Assembly (NCBI GenBank): GCA_002255955.1
Contig: NKIM01000041.1
Location: 1-39,572, forward strand
DNA length: 39,572 nucleotides
Direction: 5' to 3'
Source: Burkholderiales bacterium PBB2
GTDB lineage: Bacteria; Pseudomonadota; Gammaproteobacteria; Burkholderiales; Burkholderiaceae_C
Shown here piece by piece: positions 25,386 to 36,019 of this stretch; position 1 is the first letter of the stretch, and each line of letters starts with the position of its first letter. Made by a program: the position numbers and the translations under genes. Under the pieces are notes generated by a model. That model was not told where the DNA came from. It searched no databases and saw nothing but the letters and a program-made list of their open reading frames with translations.

Positions 25386-26626
25386 AAGCTGTTCAAAGTG
25401 GAGAGGCCACGGTTCAGGTCATCGGTGATGTCATCGACATGCTCAAGACCGACGGCCAGACGGATCAAGCCCTGGCTGATGCCGGCGGCCAGGCGCTGGG
25501 CCTCGCTGAGGCGACCATGCGAGGTGGTGGCCGGGTGGGTGATGATGGATTTGGTGTCGCCCAGATTGGTGGCGATGCTGAGCACCCGGGTGCTGTTGAT
25601 CACGTGAAAGGCAGCGGCACGCGCGGCCTCAGGCGTGTCGGCCTTCAGCTCGAAAGACAGCACCGCCCCACCCTGCCCCGACTGCTGACGCATGGCCAGT
25701 TCATGCTGGGGATGCGAGGGCAAAGCCGGGCAGTACACCCGCGCCACTTCGGGCCGGGCTTCCAGCCAGCGCGCCACAGCCAGGGCCTGTTCGCTCTGGG
25801 CCTTCATGCGCAGGCTCAAGGTCTCCAGGCCCTTCAAAATGACCCAGGCATTGAAGGGCGAGAGCACCATGCCGGCTGTGCGCATGACCGGCCCGAATAC
25901 ATCCTTGATCAGCCGGTTGGGGCCACACAGCGCACCGCCCATGACCCGGCCTTGGCCGTCCATGTACTTGGTGGCCGAGTGCATGACCAAGTCGGCGCCG
26001 AAGCGCGTGGGCTGCTGCAGCGCCGGCGTCGAATAGGTGTTGTCCACCACCAGCAGCGCATCGGCACCATGGGCGATGCCGGCCAGGGCGCGGATGTCGC
26101 AGACCTCGGTCAGCGGGTTGGTCGGCGTCTCGGCAAACAGCAGCCGGGTGTTGGGGCGCAGGGCCGCGCGCCATTCGGCGAGCTCGGTCTGCGAAACGAA
26201 AGTCGTCTCCACCCCGAACTTGCCGAATTCCTTGGCGAACAAATTGATGGTGGTGCCAAACACCGAGCGCGAGCACAGCACATGGTCGCCCGCCTTGAGC
26301 AAGCCCATGCACAGCAGCAGGATGGCACTCATGCCGGTGGCGGTGGCGATGGCGCCTTCGGTGCCTTCCATGGCGGCCAGGCGCGCTTCCAGGCTGCGCA
26401 CCGTCGGGTTGCTGGTGCGCGAGTAGGTGAAATCTTCCGAGTCGGCAAAGCGCTGGGCCGAGGTGGCTGCGTCCGGCTGCACATAGGCGCTGGTCAGGAA
26501 CAGGCCTTCTGAGTTTTCGCCATGCTGGCTGGGCGGCAAGGCCGTGCGCACGGCCAGAGTCTCGGGGCGCAGGCCCTCGGGCAGCGTGGCGCGGGCGATG
26601 CGGCGGGCTTCCTCGCTCATGCTCAT
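25382..26626 (-). CDS. metZ: O-succinylhomoserine sulfhydrylase
   Basis: MetZ makes homocysteine from O-succinylhomoserine and sulfide, the direct sulfhydrylation route to methionine, with pyridoxal phosphate. The 414 residues are of the Cys/Met-metabolism PLP family: [21 protein letters not shown], the cofactor aspartate region [16 protein letters not shown], and the PLP-lysine segment [33 protein letters not shown] near the N-terminus is typical of MetZ. The ATG at 26626 overlaps the purF stop in ATGA; MSEE at 26620 is another start. It overlaps gltX at its other end. The purF-metZ-gltX chain thus looks like one coupled unit. Confidence 0.95.
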   Translation of the reverse strand: MSMSEEARRIARATLPEGLRPETLAVRTALPPSQHGENSEGLFLTSAYVQPDAATSAQRFADSEDFTYSRTSNPTVRSLEARLAAMEGTEGAIATATGMSAILLLCMGLLKAGDHVLCSRSVFGTTINLFAKEFGKFGVETTFVSQTELAEWRAALRPNTRLLFAETPTNPLTEVCDIRALAGIAHGADALLVVDNTYSTPALQQPTRFGADLVMHSATKYMDGQGRVMGGALCGPNRLIKDVFGPVMRTAGMVLSPFNAWVILKGLETLSLRMKAQSEQALAVARWLEARPEVARVYCPALPSHPQHELAMRQQSGQGGAVLSFELKADTPEAARAAAFHVINSTRVLSIATNLGDTKSIITHPATTSHGRLSEAQRLAAGISQGLIRLAVGLEHVDDITDDLNRGLSTLNSL

Positions 26627-28137
26627 TGGCCCTCGCCCCCGCTTTGCAGGGCCAGGCGGGTGCGGGCCGGGCCGTCTTCTTCGTCGCCCTGGGCGCGGCG
26701 CTGGGCTTCAAGCTTGGCGAAGTCTTCGGCGGTCACATCGCCGGTGATGTAGCGGCCGTCGAAGCAGGACGCCTCAAAGCCTTGCAGATTCGGCTGCAGG
26801 GCCGCGACCACACGCTTCATTGCATCCACATCCTGGTAGATCAGCGCATCGGCGCCGATGAAGGCACGGATTTCTTCGATGCTGCGGTTGTGCGCCACCA
26901 GCTCTTCACTGGTCGGCATGTCGATGCCATAGACATTGCGGAAGCGCACCGGCGGCGCGGCCGAGGCCAGATAGACCTTGCGCGCACCGGCCTCGCGGGC
27001 CATCTGCACGATTTCCTTGGAGGTGGTGCCGCGCACGATGGAGTCATCGACCAGCAGCACATTGCGGCCCTTGAACTCCAGGCCGATGGCGTTGAGCTTC
27101 TGACGCACCGACTTCTTGCGCGCGCCCTGTCCCGGCATGATGAAGGTGCGGCCGACGTAGCGGTTCTTCACAAAGCCTTCGCGATACGGCTTGCCGATGC
27201 GATGGGCCAGTTGCATGGCCGAGGGGCGGCTCGATTCCGGGATCGGGATCACCACATCGATGTCGCTGGGCGGCATGGTCGAGATCAGGCGCTGGGCCAG
27301 CGTCTCGCCCATGTTCAGGCGGGCCTGGTAGACCGAGATGCCGTCCATCACCGAATCCGGGCGGGCCAGGTAGACGAACTCGAACATGCAGGGGTTCAGC
27401 GTCGGGTTCTCGGCGCATTGCTGGGTGTGCAGCGTGCCGTTCATGTCGATGAACAAGGCCTCACCGGGCGCCACATCGCGCACCAGCTGGAAGCCGTTGC
27501 CTTCCAAGGCCACGCTCTCGCTGGCCACCATGAACTCGCCATCGGCCGCTTGGCCGAAGCACAGCGGGCGGATGCCAAAAGGATCGCGGAAAGCCAGCAA
27601 GCCATGGCCGGCGATCAGGGCGATCACGGCATAGCTGCCCTTGATGCGCTTGTGCACGGCGCGCACGGCCTGAAACACGGCCTCGGGGCTCAGCGGCAGG
27701 TCGCGCGCGACCTGCTCCAGCTCATGCGCCAGCACATTGAGCAACACCTCGGAGTCGCTCTCGGTGTTGATGTGGCGGCGGTCGATGTCGAACAGCTCGG
27801 TCTTCAGGCCCTGCGCATTGGTCAAGTTGCCGTTGTGCACCAGCACCAAACCAAACGGCGCGTTGACGTAGAAGGGCTGGGCCTCTTCTTCGTTGTAGGC
27901 ATTACCGGCGGTCGGGTAGCGCACCTGGCCCAGGCCGATGCTGCCGGGCAGCGCGCGCATATTGCGGGTGCGAAAGACGTCGCGCACCATGCCGCGTGCC
28001 TTGTGCATGAAGCACTTGTTGCCCTGCATGGTGACGATGCCCGCCGCATCCTGACCGCGGTGCTGCAGCAGCAGCAAGGCGTCATAAATCAGCTGATTGA
28101 CAGGGGAACGGGAGATGACGCCAACGATGCCGCACAT
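26623..28137 (-). CDS. purF: Amidophosphoribosyltransferase
   Basis: PurF makes 5-phosphoribosylamine from PRPP and glutamine, the first committed step of purine synthesis. The 504-residue protein starts [12 protein letters not shown]; after Met removal Cys is the N-terminal nucleophile of the glutaminase domain. The phosphoribosyltransferase signature [20 protein letters not shown] lies in the C-terminal half. The start is ATG 28137; an upstream frame to 28209 adds 24 residues incompatible with an N-terminal nucleophile. cvpA lies 91 bp upstream on the same strand, the usual cvpA-purF arrangement, and the purF stop overlaps metZ. Confidence 0.97.
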   Translation of the reverse strand: MCGIVGVISRSPVNQLIYDALLLLQHRGQDAAGIVTMQGNKCFMHKARGMVRDVFRTRNMRALPGSIGLGQVRYPTAGNAYNEEEAQPFYVNAPFGLVLVHNGNLTNAQGLKTELFDIDRRHINTESDSEVLLNVLAHELEQVARDLPLSPEAVFQAVRAVHKRIKGSYAVIALIAGHGLLAFRDPFGIRPLCFGQAADGEFMVASESVALEGNGFQLVRDVAPGEALFIDMNGTLHTQQCAENPTLNPCMFEFVYLARPDSVMDGISVYQARLNMGETLAQRLISTMPPSDIDVVIPIPESSRPSAMQLAHRIGKPYREGFVKNRYVGRTFIMPGQGARKKSVRQKLNAIGLEFKGRNVLLVDDSIVRGTTSKEIVQMAREAGARKVYLASAAPPVRFRNVYGIDMPTSEELVAHNRSIEEIRAFIGADALIYQDVDAMKRVVAALQPNLQGFEASCFDGRYITGDVTAEDFAKLEAQRRAQGDEEDGPARTRLALQSGGEGQ

Positions 28138-28228
28138 GGCTTTTCCTTCTCTGGATGAGACTTTTCTACGCAATACCCAGCGGCGCCACGAGGCACCGCT
28201 CCAACTCACACCGGCCCGAGCTTGTGGC

Positions 28229-28717
28229 TCAGGCCGGCAATCGATTCACCACCGCCTCTGGCAGCAGCGGCCGCAAGGCGCTCAGCACCTGATGCAGCTG
28301 CGGCGCCAGCCGCGATTCCTGCCAGGCCGGCCACTGGGCCGCCGGCGTCATCTGCACCAGCACCACCAGCAACAAGGCCAGCAACAGCCCCCGCAGCGCG
28401 CCGAATCCGGCGCCCGCCAAACGGTCCAACACACTCAACGGCGAGGCCTGGATCAGGGCCCGGAGCAGTTTCGCACCCAGGCCCCAGAGCAACAAGACCA
28501 GGGCAAAGCTCAGCACCAGACCCAAGCCCGCGCTCAGGCTCGGGCCCAGACGCTGCTGGGGCAACCAGGCCTGCAGCCACGGCGACACATGCGGCGCGGC
28601 CAGGTAGGCCACCAGCCAGCCGGCCAGCGACAGCAACTCGAACACCAAACCCCGCCACAGGCCAACCAGCACGGACAGCAGCAAGAGGCTCAGCAGGGTC
28701 AGGTCCACCCAGCTCAT
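28229..28717 (-). CDS. cvpA: CvpA family inner-membrane protein
   Basis: This 162-residue protein has four predicted hydrophobic segments (for example [20 protein letters not shown], and [20 protein letters not shown]) with the CvpA hallmark [13 protein letters not shown] at the start and [19 protein letters not shown] in the middle. CvpA was named for colicin V production and is often next to purF; its precise role is unclear (envelope/bile tolerance links in enterics). It lies 91 bp upstream of purF and 58 bp downstream of the SPOR-domain gene. Confidence 0.92.
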   Translation of the reverse strand: MSWVDLTLLSLLLLSVLVGLWRGLVFELLSLAGWLVAYLAAPHVSPWLQAWLPQQRLGPSLSAGLGLVLSFALVLLLWGLGAKLLRALIQASPLSVLDRLAGAGFGALRGLLLALLLVVLVQMTPAAQWPAWQESRLAPQLHQVLSALRPLLPEAVVNRLPA

Positions 28718-28775
28718 GGTGCGCCATGCTCCCGCGCAAGCCGCGCATGCCCCAGCAAGGCGACCTTGGGCAGCA

Positions 28776-29714
28776 TCAAAGTGTCAGCACCGCGGCCGAC
28801 AAACCGGCGGACTTGAGCTTGGCGGCGGCCTTGTCGGCCTCCTCTCGGCTGGCATACGGGCCCAGGCGCACGCGGATGCGCTTGCCTGCGGCGGTGTCCA
28901 CAGCCTGGGTGTAGGTCTTGAGGCCCAGACGCTCGACCTTCATGCGAACCTCCTGCGCCGATTTGCTATCGGCGTAGGCGCCGATCTGCAAGATGTGGCG
29001 TGCGCCGGTCGCGGCCTCGCCGGGCTTGCTGGCCGATGCGGCGCTGCGGCCCTCAAGCAAAGCCTGCACACGGGCGGCCTCAGGGCTGTGGTTGCTGCTG
29101 GTGGCGGCGGCATTGCGTTTTTCGGCGGCCTTGTCGGCGGGCTTCTCTGTGCTCGGCTTGGTGCTGGTCTTGTCGGTGTGCTTGTCAGCCAGCTTCTCGG
29201 CGGGCTTATCGACCAGTCGCTCGATCGGCTTGACCGCAGGCTTCTCGGCCACTTTTTCTGCCGCCCTTTCGATCGCCTTTTCAGCCACCTTGGCCGGAGC
29301 GGGGGCCGGCAGCGGGGTCGGCGCCGCGTTGGACGCCGCCTTGCCCTCGCTGGCACGGCTGCTGCCTGCGGCGGTGTTGGCCGAAGACTTGGCCACCTCG
29401 AATTCGTCCTCGGAGGCCAGTGTCGGCAGGCTTTGCTGAGGCTGCTGCGCCTGAGCCGGCCGGGCCTGCGGAATCGCCAGAGGCGCCGCGCCGTCCTTGC
29501 TGGGGATCTGGATCGGCAGGTCCACCGGGATGGGCCGCGGCTGGGTTTCAAACACCAGCGGGAAGCCAATCACGCCCACACCCACCAGCACCGCAGCGCC
29601 GATCAAGCGATGGCGGGCGCGCAGGCGCAGCTGCTGCACCGCATCGGCCGAATCCGACACCCGCTTGGCAGCCGGTGCGGCCTTGTCGCGCTTGAAAAAG
29701 GACAGCAAACCCAT
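28776..29714 (-). CDS. SPOR-domain protein (DedD-like, peptidoglycan-binding)
   Basis: This 312-residue single-pass protein has a short cytoplasmic part (MGLLSFFKRDKAAPAAKRV), a membrane segment (LIGAAVLVGVGVIGFPLVF), a long disordered Ala/Lys/Pro/Glu region with lysine-rich repeats like KPAEKLADKHTDKT, and a C-terminal SPOR domain (about 235-312: HILQIGAYADSKSAQEVRMK, IRVRLGPYASREEADKAAAK). SPOR domains bind denuded septal glycan, so a role at the division site is likely. The gene position folC-SPOR-cvpA equals dedD in enterics. The start is ATG 29714; an upstream frame to 29774 lacks family support. Confidence 0.9.
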   Translation of the reverse strand: MGLLSFFKRDKAAPAAKRVSDSADAVQQLRLRARHRLIGAAVLVGVGVIGFPLVFETQPRPIPVDLPIQIPSKDGAAPLAIPQARPAQAQQPQQSLPTLASEDEFEVAKSSANTAAGSSRASEGKAASNAAPTPLPAPAPAKVAEKAIERAAEKVAEKPAVKPIERLVDKPAEKLADKHTDKTSTKPSTEKPADKAAEKRNAAATSSNHSPEAARVQALLEGRSAASASKPGEAATGARHILQIGAYADSKSAQEVRMKVERLGLKTYTQAVDTAAGKRIRVRLGPYASREEADKAAAKLKSAGLSAAVLTL

Positions 29715-29863
29715 GGCAAGAAATCCGGCCTGCGCCGAGGTGAAGGACAGCGTTGACGATGGAAAGCGAAGCACCGGAGCGGGTGAGGCGTCCGGCCTCG
29801 GCGCTTCAGCGCCGCACCGAACACCCCGCCCGGCCGCCCGGCGAATCTGGCGACCCAGCCCGA

Positions 29864-31231
29864 TCAGGCGGTGGGGAATTGCGGTGGCGGCACCGCTTCT
29901 GACGGCGGTTTGTGGGACTGCAAACGGGGGACACCGTTCTTGAGTACGCCACCCACTGTGTAGAAGGAACCGAAGACCAGAATTCTATCAGCGGGGTCTG
30001 CCTCGGCCGCCGCAGCTGCCAGGGCGTCGAGCGGCTGCGCATGGGTGTGCAGCCGCACCTGCGGCGGCGCCTTCAGGCGCCCTTCGGCCTGCAGGACGGC
30101 GAACTGGGCCTGCAAATCGGCGGCGCTGGCGGCACGGGGCAGTTCCAGATTGCAGAAATGCCAGACGTCAACCAGCGGGGCCATGCGCAGGAAGATGTTG
30201 GCCAGGTCTTTGTCGGCCATGGCGCCAAAGACAGCATGGGTGCGCGGGTAGAAGCCCATCTGGTCCAGATTCTGGGCCAGGGCCGCCACCGCATGCGGGT
30301 TGTGCGCCACGTCCAGCACCAGGGCCGGCTGGCCGGCCACGACCTGGAAGCGCCCAGGCAATTCGACCAAGGCCAAGCCGGTGCGCACCGCCTGCGCACT
30401 GATCGGCAAACGCTCGTACAAAGCCTCGAACACCGCCAGCACGCCCGCCGCATTGAGCAGCTGATTGACGCCGCGCAGCGCCGGATAAGCCAGGCCGCTG
30501 AAGCGGCGCTCGCGGCCTGACCATTGCCACTGCTGGCGATCGCCGCTGTAGCTGAAATCAACGCCCAGCTGGCGCAGATCGGCGCCGATCTCGGCGGCGC
30601 GTGCCGCCAGGCTGTCCGGCGGCATGGGGTCGCTGACGATCACGGTGCGGCCGGCGCGCATGATGCCGGCCTTCTCGCGGCCCACCGACTCACGGTCTGG
30701 CCCCAGGTACTCGGTGTGATCCAGGTCGATGCTGGTGATGACAGCACAATCACCGTCGATGCAGTTGACGGCATCCAGGCGCCCACCCAGACCCACCTCG
30801 AGAATCACCAGATCCAGCGGCTCGGCCGCCAGGCGGCGCATGATGGCCAGGGTGGTGAACTCGAAGTAGCTCAGGGTCATCTCGCCGCGCGCCGCCTCCA
30901 CCGCCTCGAAATGCGGCAGCAGGCTCTCGGCCTCTACCGGCGCCCCGCCCACCCGGCAGCGCTCCTGGAAATGAACCAGATGGGGCTTGATGTAGAGGCC
31001 CACGCGGTAGCCCGCCTGCAGGGCGATGGACTCGAGCATGGCGCAGGTCGAACCCTTGCCATTGGTGCCAGCCACCACCACCACGGGCGGCTCGAAGTTC
31101 AATCCCAGGCGCTCGCGCAAGGTGGTGACCCGGTCCAGGGTCATGTCGATGGTCTTGGGATGCAGGCGTTCGCAATGGGCCAGCCAGTCGTCCAGAGTGG
31201 CGGGCACGGGCGTGAGGTTCTGAGAGGTCAT
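29864..31231 (-). CDS. folC: Bifunctional folylpolyglutamate/dihydrofolate synthase
   Basis: FolC adds glutamate to dihydropteroate and then to reduced folates. The 455-residue Mur-ligase-type protein has P-loop GTNGKGS (55-61), the conserved TSIDLDHTEYLGPDRESVGREKAG segment (split as TSIDLDHTEYLG and RESVGREKAG), and NPHAVAALAQNLDQ in the C-terminal domain. Length is normal. The start is ATG 31231. It is 101 bp downstream of accD, with a hairpin/T-run terminator in the gap, and 149 bp upstream of the SPOR gene. Confidence 0.95.
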   Translation of the reverse strand: MTSQNLTPVPATLDDWLAHCERLHPKTIDMTLDRVTTLRERLGLNFEPPVVVVAGTNGKGSTCAMLESIALQAGYRVGLYIKPHLVHFQERCRVGGAPVEAESLLPHFEAVEAARGEMTLSYFEFTTLAIMRRLAAEPLDLVILEVGLGGRLDAVNCIDGDCAVITSIDLDHTEYLGPDRESVGREKAGIMRAGRTVIVSDPMPPDSLAARAAEIGADLRQLGVDFSYSGDRQQWQWSGRERRFSGLAYPALRGVNQLLNAAGVLAVFEALYERLPISAQAVRTGLALVELPGRFQVVAGQPALVLDVAHNPHAVAALAQNLDQMGFYPRTHAVFGAMADKDLANIFLRMAPLVDVWHFCNLELPRAASAADLQAQFAVLQAEGRLKAPPQVRLHTHAQPLDALAAAAAEADPADRILVFGSFYTVGGVLKNGVPRLQSHKPPSEAVPPPQFPTA

Positions 31232-31253
31232 GGCGAGGAAAACGCTTCCAGCA

Positions 31254-31287
31254 AAGAAAGACGGCCAGACCTTGTGGGCCTGGCCGT
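31254..31287 (-). terminator. Terminator-like hairpin between accD and folC
   Basis: On the minus strand ACGGCCAG pairs perfectly with CTGGCCGT (31261-31268 with 31280-31287 in plus numbering), around an 11-base loop that can pair further. The downstream stretch CTTTCTTTG is T-rich. It lies 45 bp past the accD stop and 30 bp before folC, so it may end or dampen the transcript from trp-accD. Confidence 0.7.
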
Positions 31288-31331
31288 GTGGGGTGAGGAG
31301 CGAGGGCTCAGACAGCGGCTGCCAAGGCAGC

Positions 31332-32204
31332 TCAGGCCACGGCGTCCGAGCTCTGGCGTTGCAGCATGGCCAGCGAGCGGGCGATGGTCTCGCGCAGTTC
31401 GCGGCGGTCCACGATCATGTCCACGGCGCCCTTTTCCATCAGGAACTCGGCGCGCTGGAAGCCAGCCGGCAGCTTCTCACGCACGGTGTTCTCGATCACG
31501 CGCGGGCCGGCAAAGCCGATCAGCGCCTTGGGCTCGGCGATCACCACATCACCGACAAAGGCAAAGGAGGCCGACACGCCGCCCATGGTCGGGTCGGTCA
31601 GCACGCTGATGTAGGGCAGCTTGGCTTTGGCCAGGCGGGTCAGGGCCGCATTGGTCTTGGCCATCTGCATCAGGCTCAGAAGGCCTTCCTGCATACGGGC
31701 ACCGCCGGTGGCCGTGTAGCAAATGAAGGGCGTCTTTTGCTCGATGGCGGTTTCCACGCCACGCACAAAACGCTCACCGACCACCGAACCCATGGAGCCG
31801 CCCATGAAGTTGAACTCGAAGCAGGCCACCACCACCGGCAGCGTCATCACGGCGCCGCCCATGACGATCAGCGCGTCGGTTTCGCCGGTGTGCTCCAACG
31901 CTTCCTTCAGGCGATCGGGGTACTTCTTGCTGTCTTTGAACTTCAGCGCGTCCACCGGCAGCACTTCCTGGCCGATCTCGTAGCGGCCTTCGCCATCGAG
32001 GAATGCATCCAGGCGAGCCCGGGCACCGATGCGGTGGTGGTGGCTGCACTTGGGGCAGACGTTGACGTTCTTTTCCAGATCGGTCTTGTAGAGCACCGTC
32101 TCGCAGGACGGGCACTTGATCCACAAACCTTCCGGCACCATGCGGCGCTCGGTCGGGTCGGTTTGCTGCATCTTGGGCGGCAACAGTTTCTCAAGCCAAC
32201 TCAC
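31332..32204 (-). CDS. accD: Acetyl-CoA carboxylase carboxyltransferase subunit beta
   Basis: AccD is the beta part of the carboxyltransferase that makes malonyl-CoA for fatty acids, acting with AccA. The 290-residue protein has a four-cysteine zinc ribbon (Cys31, Cys34, Cys50, Cys53) and the crotonase-like carboxyltransferase core ([55 protein letters not shown]). The start is GTG 32204, with AAAGGAG seven bases upstream. trpA ends 34 bp upstream, so accD is in the trp unit. Downstream is a terminator-like hairpin, then folC. Confidence 0.96.
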   Translation of the reverse strand: MSWLEKLLPPKMQQTDPTERRMVPEGLWIKCPSCETVLYKTDLEKNVNVCPKCSHHHRIGARARLDAFLDGEGRYEIGQEVLPVDALKFKDSKKYPDRLKEALEHTGETDALIVMGGAVMTLPVVVACFEFNFMGGSMGSVVGERFVRGVETAIEQKTPFICYTATGGARMQEGLLSLMQMAKTNAALTRLAKAKLPYISVLTDPTMGGVSASFAFVGDVVIAEPKALIGFAGPRVIENTVREKLPAGFQRAEFLMEKGAVDMIVDRRELRETIARSLAMLQRQSSDAVA

Positions 32205-32238
32205 AAGCAGACTCCTTTGTTCTGGTTCTCAGGTCAGG

Positions 32239-33036
32239 CTACGCGTCGAGCGCAGCGCGGATCTCGCGGATGAACTGGGCACCCGTCAAAGCGACATTAT
32301 CGCGTGTCTGCGCCTCCAGCAGCTCGACCAGGCGAGAACCGATCACCACCGCGTCCGAAACATCGGCCACGGCCCGGGCAGTGGCTGCATCACGGATGCC
32401 AAAACCCACGCCCACCGGCACGCTGACATGCTGGCGGATGCGCGGGATCATCTCGGCCACGGCCGCGGTGTTCAGGTGGCCCGCGCCGGTCACGCCCTTG
32501 AGCGAGACGTAATAGACGTAGCCGCTGGCGATCTTGCCGATGCGAGCCATGCGCGCCTCGGTCGAGGTCGGCGCCAGCAGGAAGATCGGATCCAGACCGC
32601 GCGCCTGCAGCAGAGCAGCAAAGGTTTCGCATTCCTCCGGCGGATAGTCCACCACCAGCACGCCGTCGACACCTGCTGCCGCCGCATCGTCGACAAAACG
32701 GGCAATGCCGTAGCGCTCGATCGGATTGGCGTAACCCATCAGCACCACCGGGGTGACATCGTCGGCCTGGCGGAATTCGCGCACATCGGCCAGCACACGG
32801 GCCAGCCCGATGCCTTTTAGCAAGGCCCGCTCGGCCGCGCGCTGGATCACCGGGCCGTCGGCCATGGGGTCAGAAAAGGGCACGCCGAGCTCGATTACGT
32901 CGGCGCCGGCTTCGGCCATGGCACGCATCAACGACACCGTGGTTTCGGGGTAAGGGTCACCGGTGTGGACAAAGGGGATCAAGGCCTTGCGGCCTTGCGC
33001 GGCCAGACGGGCGAAGGTGGCTTGGATGCGGCTCAT
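32239..33036 (-). CDS. trpA: Tryptophan synthase alpha chain
   Basis: TrpA cleaves indole-3-glycerol phosphate and passes indole to TrpB. From ATG 33036 ([11 protein letters not shown]) the protein has 265 residues, and the catalytic acids fall exactly at Glu49 (ADVIELG) and Asp60 ([10 protein letters not shown]), the enteric numbering; that and AAAGGA eight bases upstream decide the start. ATG 33045 would add three residues. The stop of trpB and this start share a base (TGATG), so the genes are coupled. [16 protein letters not shown] is the phosphate-binding region. Confidence 0.97.
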   Translation of the reverse strand: MSRIQATFARLAAQGRKALIPFVHTGDPYPETTVSLMRAMAEAGADVIELGVPFSDPMADGPVIQRAAERALLKGIGLARVLADVREFRQADDVTPVVLMGYANPIERYGIARFVDDAAAAGVDGVLVVDYPPEECETFAALLQARGLDPIFLLAPTSTEARMARIGKIASGYVYYVSLKGVTGAGHLNTAAVAEMIPRIRQHVSVPVGVGFGIRDAATARAVADVSDAVVIGSRLVELLEAQTRDNVALTGAQFIREIRAALDA

Positions 33037-34331
33037 CACAGGCATCCTTTCGAAGCCAACACATGGATCGGCTGTTCACCACCCTTGACGGACTGCCCCT
33101 TGCAGGACGGCCGACAGTAGAACTCGGCCTTGGACAGATCGGCCACGGTGCCGATGTCCTTGTCGCCCCGGCCGGACAGATTGACCAGCAGGTGTTGATC
33201 GGCTCGCATCGTCGGTGCCAGTTTCATCGCGTAAGCCACCGCATGGCTGGACTCCAGCGCCGGGATGATGCCCTCGGTGCGGCACAGGTGGTGGAACGCG
33301 GCCAGCGCTTCCGCATCGGTCACGCCCACATACTCGGCGCGGCCGATGTCCTTGAGGTAGGCATGCTCGGGGCCGACGCCGGGGTAGTCCAGGCCAGCCG
33401 AGATCGAATGGGTCTCGATGATCTGGCCGTTGTCGTCTTGCAGCAGGTAGGTGCGGTTGCCATGCAGCACACCCGGGCTGCCGGCACTCAGCGTGGCCGC
33501 ATGCTTGCCGCTGTCCATGCCCTCCCCGGCAGCCTCCACGCCGATCAGGCGCGTGCCAGAATGGGGGATGTAGGGGTAGAAAATGCCCATGGCATTGCTG
33601 CCGCCGCCCACACAGGCAATCACTGCATCGGGCTGGCGACCGATCATCTCGGGCATCTGCGTCAGGCACTCGTCGCCGATCACGCGCTGGAAGTCGCGCA
33701 CCAGCATCGGATAAGGATGCGGGCCGGCCACGGTGCCGATGATGTAGAAGGTCGACTCGACATTGGTGACCCAGTCGCGCATGGCCTCGTTGAGCGCGTC
33801 TTTCAGCGTCTTGGAGCCCGACTCCACCGGCACCACGCGGGCGCCCAGCAGATGCATGCGGTAGACATTGGGGCTCTGGCGCTTGACGTCCTCGCTGCCC
33901 ATGTACACCACGCATTCCATGCCATAGCGGGCACAGATGGTGGCCGTGGCCACGCCGTGCTGGCCGGCGCCGGTCTCAGCAATGATGCGCTTCTTGCCCA
34001 TGCGCTTGGCGAGCAGGGCCTGGCCGATGGTGTTGTTGATCTTGTGCGCGCCGGTGTGGTTCAAGTCCTCGCGCTTGAGGTAGACCTGGGCACCACCGAG
34101 CTCGCGGCTCAGGCGATCGGCGTGATAGATCGGGCTCGGGCGGCCGACAAAATGGGCCAACTCGCGCTTGAACTCCTTGATGAACTCGGGGTCCTTGCTG
34201 AAATGAGCGTAAGCCTCTTTCAACTCGTCGAGTGCATGAACCAGGGTCTCGGCGACAAAGCTGCCGCCATAGGTTTGGCCATGGATGGGGCCGAAATGCC
34301 CCTGGGCATCGGGCTGTGCGTAGTCTTGCAT
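33036..34331 (-). CDS. trpB: Tryptophan synthase beta chain
   Basis: TrpB condenses indole with serine using pyridoxal phosphate. The 431-residue protein is the TrpB1 type; the PLP-lysine is Lys97 in [11 protein letters not shown] and the phosphate-binding glycine loop is [10 protein letters not shown]. It is about 30 residues longer than enteric TrpB because of a tail that contains [10 protein letters not shown], a CxxxC motif. The ATG at 34331 is 20 bp after trpF on the same strand. Its stop overlaps the trpA start by one base. Other trp genes (trpE, trpD, trpC) are not in the window. Confidence 0.97.
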   Translation of the reverse strand: MQDYAQPDAQGHFGPIHGQTYGGSFVAETLVHALDELKEAYAHFSKDPEFIKEFKRELAHFVGRPSPIYHADRLSRELGGAQVYLKREDLNHTGAHKINNTIGQALLAKRMGKKRIIAETGAGQHGVATATICARYGMECVVYMGSEDVKRQSPNVYRMHLLGARVVPVESGSKTLKDALNEAMRDWVTNVESTFYIIGTVAGPHPYPMLVRDFQRVIGDECLTQMPEMIGRQPDAVIACVGGGSNAMGIFYPYIPHSGTRLIGVEAAGEGMDSGKHAATLSAGSPGVLHGNRTYLLQDDNGQIIETHSISAGLDYPGVGPEHAYLKDIGRAEYVGVTDAEALAAFHHLCRTEGIIPALESSHAVAYAMKLAPTMRADQHLLVNLSGRGDKDIGTVADLSKAEFYCRPSCKGQSVKGGEQPIHVLASKGCL

Positions 34332-34351
34332 GGTGGGAATCGTGCTTCTCT

Positions 34352-35023
34352 TCAGACGCAGTTCTGGCGAGCCGCTTGGGCATCGATCTGCTGATCGATT
34401 TGGGCATCGGCCTCGCGCACGGCGGCGCAGAACTGCTGGATCAGGGCAGCGTCCTTCAGGCCCTTGGCCTGTTCGACGCCGGAACTCACATCAACGGCCG
34501 TGGGCCGGACCTGAAGCACGCCAGTCAGCACATTTCCGGCATGCAACCCACCAGACAAAACGACTGGAGAGGGCACGTTTTTTGGAATGAGTGACCAATC
34601 GAAAACCTTTCCACCACCGCCATAGCCTTCGACGTGGGCGTCGAGCAGGATGGCTTGTGCTGTTGAAAACTGTTGGGCGTAGTCTAGCAAATCGAAACCC
34701 GGCCCCATGCGCGCAGCGCGCAGATAGGGGCGACCGTAACGCTCGCAATCCGCCGCGCTTTCATCGCCGTGGAACTGCAGCAGCATGTTCGGCAGCGCCG
34801 CCAGCGCCTCCTGCACCTCGGCTTCGCTGGCGTTCACGAAGAGGCCCACGGGCGTCACAAAAGGCGGCAGCAGGCGCGCCAACTCGGCCGCACGCGCCGG
34901 GCTGACAAAGCGTGCGCTCTTGGCGTAGAACACAAAACCGATGGCATCGGCTCCGGCCGCCACTGCAGCCAGCACATCGGCCTCGCGGGTCAGGCCACAA
35001 ATCTTGATTCGGGTACGGCTCAT
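34352..35023 (-). CDS. trpF: Phosphoribosylanthranilate isomerase
   Basis: TrpF converts phosphoribosylanthranilate to CdRP in tryptophan synthesis. The 223-residue (beta/alpha)8 protein begins [14 protein letters not shown], with the catalytic Cys9; [16 protein letters not shown] contains the catalytic Asp, and SGGLHAGNV and [16 protein letters not shown] hold the phosphate site. The start is ATG 35023; an upstream frame to 35311 only reads through truA. trpF is 52 bp after truA and 20 bp before trpB, as a separate protein from TrpC, normal in betaproteobacteria. Confidence 0.96.
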   Translation of the reverse strand: MSRTRIKICGLTREADVLAAVAAGADAIGFVFYAKSARFVSPARAAELARLLPPFVTPVGLFVNASEAEVQEALAALPNMLLQFHGDESAADCERYGRPYLRAARMGPGFDLLDYAQQFSTAQAILLDAHVEGYGGGGKVFDWSLIPKNVPSPVVLSGGLHAGNVLTGVLQVRPTAVDVSSGVEQAKGLKDAALIQQFCAAVREADAQIDQQIDAQAARQNCV

Positions 35024-35075
35024 GCGCAGGCGCCTCGGCGAAAACGGGGGTGTTGAAAACTCAGTCAGGACCTGC

Positions 35076-35948
35076 TCAGGGTAGCCAATCCATGGCCGCC
35101 GTGCGGGTCGGTATGGCCAACTCCGCGTCGTAGTACGGGCCATTGAAGTACAACCCGTCCGGCGAGAAGGTCGGCGCCGCACGGCTGCGATCACGTGCCG
35201 CGAGCACCTCGGCCATCCAGCGCAGGTCACGCTGCCCAGCGCCCACGGCCACCAGGCAGCCCATGATGTTGCGCACCATGTGGTGCAAAAAGGCCGAGGC
35301 ATCGAAGTCAAAGCGCCAGTAGGCGCCGCGGCGCGAGATCTCGATCGCGCGCACCGTCTTCACCGGCGACAGCGCCTGGCAGTCCGAGGAGCGGAAGCTG
35401 CTGAAATCATGTTCGCCGATCAGCAAGGCCGCGGCAGCCTGCATGGCCTCCAGATTCAAGGGGCGGAACACCCAACCGACCGAGCCGGCCTCCACCGCCG
35501 GCCGCACCGGCGACTCCAGCAGCACAAAGGTGTAGCGCCGGCCGCGCGCAAGAAAGCGGGCATGAAAGTCGACCGGCGGGAACACGCACCACTGCACCGC
35601 CACATCGGCCGGCAGGTAGCGATTGGTGCCTCGCACCCAGGAGGCCGCCTCGCGCCGCACGGCCGTGTCGAAATGCACCACCTGGTTGAGCCCGTGCACG
35701 CCGGTGTCGGTGCGGCCGGCGCAGATGGTGCGCACTTCGGCCGCAGCAAACTCGCTGAGCGCGCGCTCCAGCACGTCCTGCACCGTGCGGCGGTCTTTCT
35801 GGCTTTGCCAGCCGTGGTAGCCCTGGCCGCGGTAACACACGCCCAGCGCCACGCGCTGCAGCGCTGCGGCCGCCGTGGCAGCTGCGCCCTCTTCCACCGG
35901 GCCCGGCTGCACCGCCTGGTCTTGCCCCGCCTCGTCTTGCCCCGACAT
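35076..35948 (-). CDS. truA: tRNA pseudouridine(38-40) synthase TruA
   Basis: TruA makes pseudouridine at positions 38-40 of the tRNA anticodon arm. The 290-residue protein has the catalytic Asp81 in AGRTDTGVHGLNQVVHFD, and the C-terminal segment HHMVRNIMGCLVAVG is typical. An extra N-terminal stretch of about 30 residues rich in Gln, Gly, Ala and Glu comes before the fold (LQRVALGVCYRGQGYHGWQ). The start is ATG 35948; TTG 35966 is a weaker upstream start. It is preceded by the fimV terminator, so it probably has its own promoter, and is followed by trpF. Confidence 0.95.
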   Translation of the reverse strand: MSGQDEAGQDQAVQPGPVEEGAAATAAAALQRVALGVCYRGQGYHGWQSQKDRRTVQDVLERALSEFAAAEVRTICAGRTDTGVHGLNQVVHFDTAVRREAASWVRGTNRYLPADVAVQWCVFPPVDFHARFLARGRRYTFVLLESPVRPAVEAGSVGWVFRPLNLEAMQAAAALLIGEHDFSSFRSSDCQALSPVKTVRAIEISRRGAYWRFDFDASAFLHHMVRNIMGCLVAVGAGQRDLRWMAEVLAARDRSRAAPTFSPDGLYFNGPYYDAELAIPTRTAAMDWLP

Positions 35949-35964
35949 CAATCGCTCACTCCAC

Positions 35965-35997
35965 AAAGAAAAAGGCGCTCGGCCAAGCCGAGCGCCT
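35965..35997 (-). terminator. Rho-independent terminator after fimV
   Basis: On the minus strand AGGCGCTCGG pairs perfectly with CCGAGCGCCT (35973-35982 with 35988-35997) around a five-base loop, followed by TTTTTCTTT. It is 22 bp past the fimV stop and only 17 bp before truA, so it splits fimV from truA-trp transcription. Confidence 0.92.
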
Positions 35998-36019
35998 CAC
36001 AGGATGCCACAAGGGCCGG

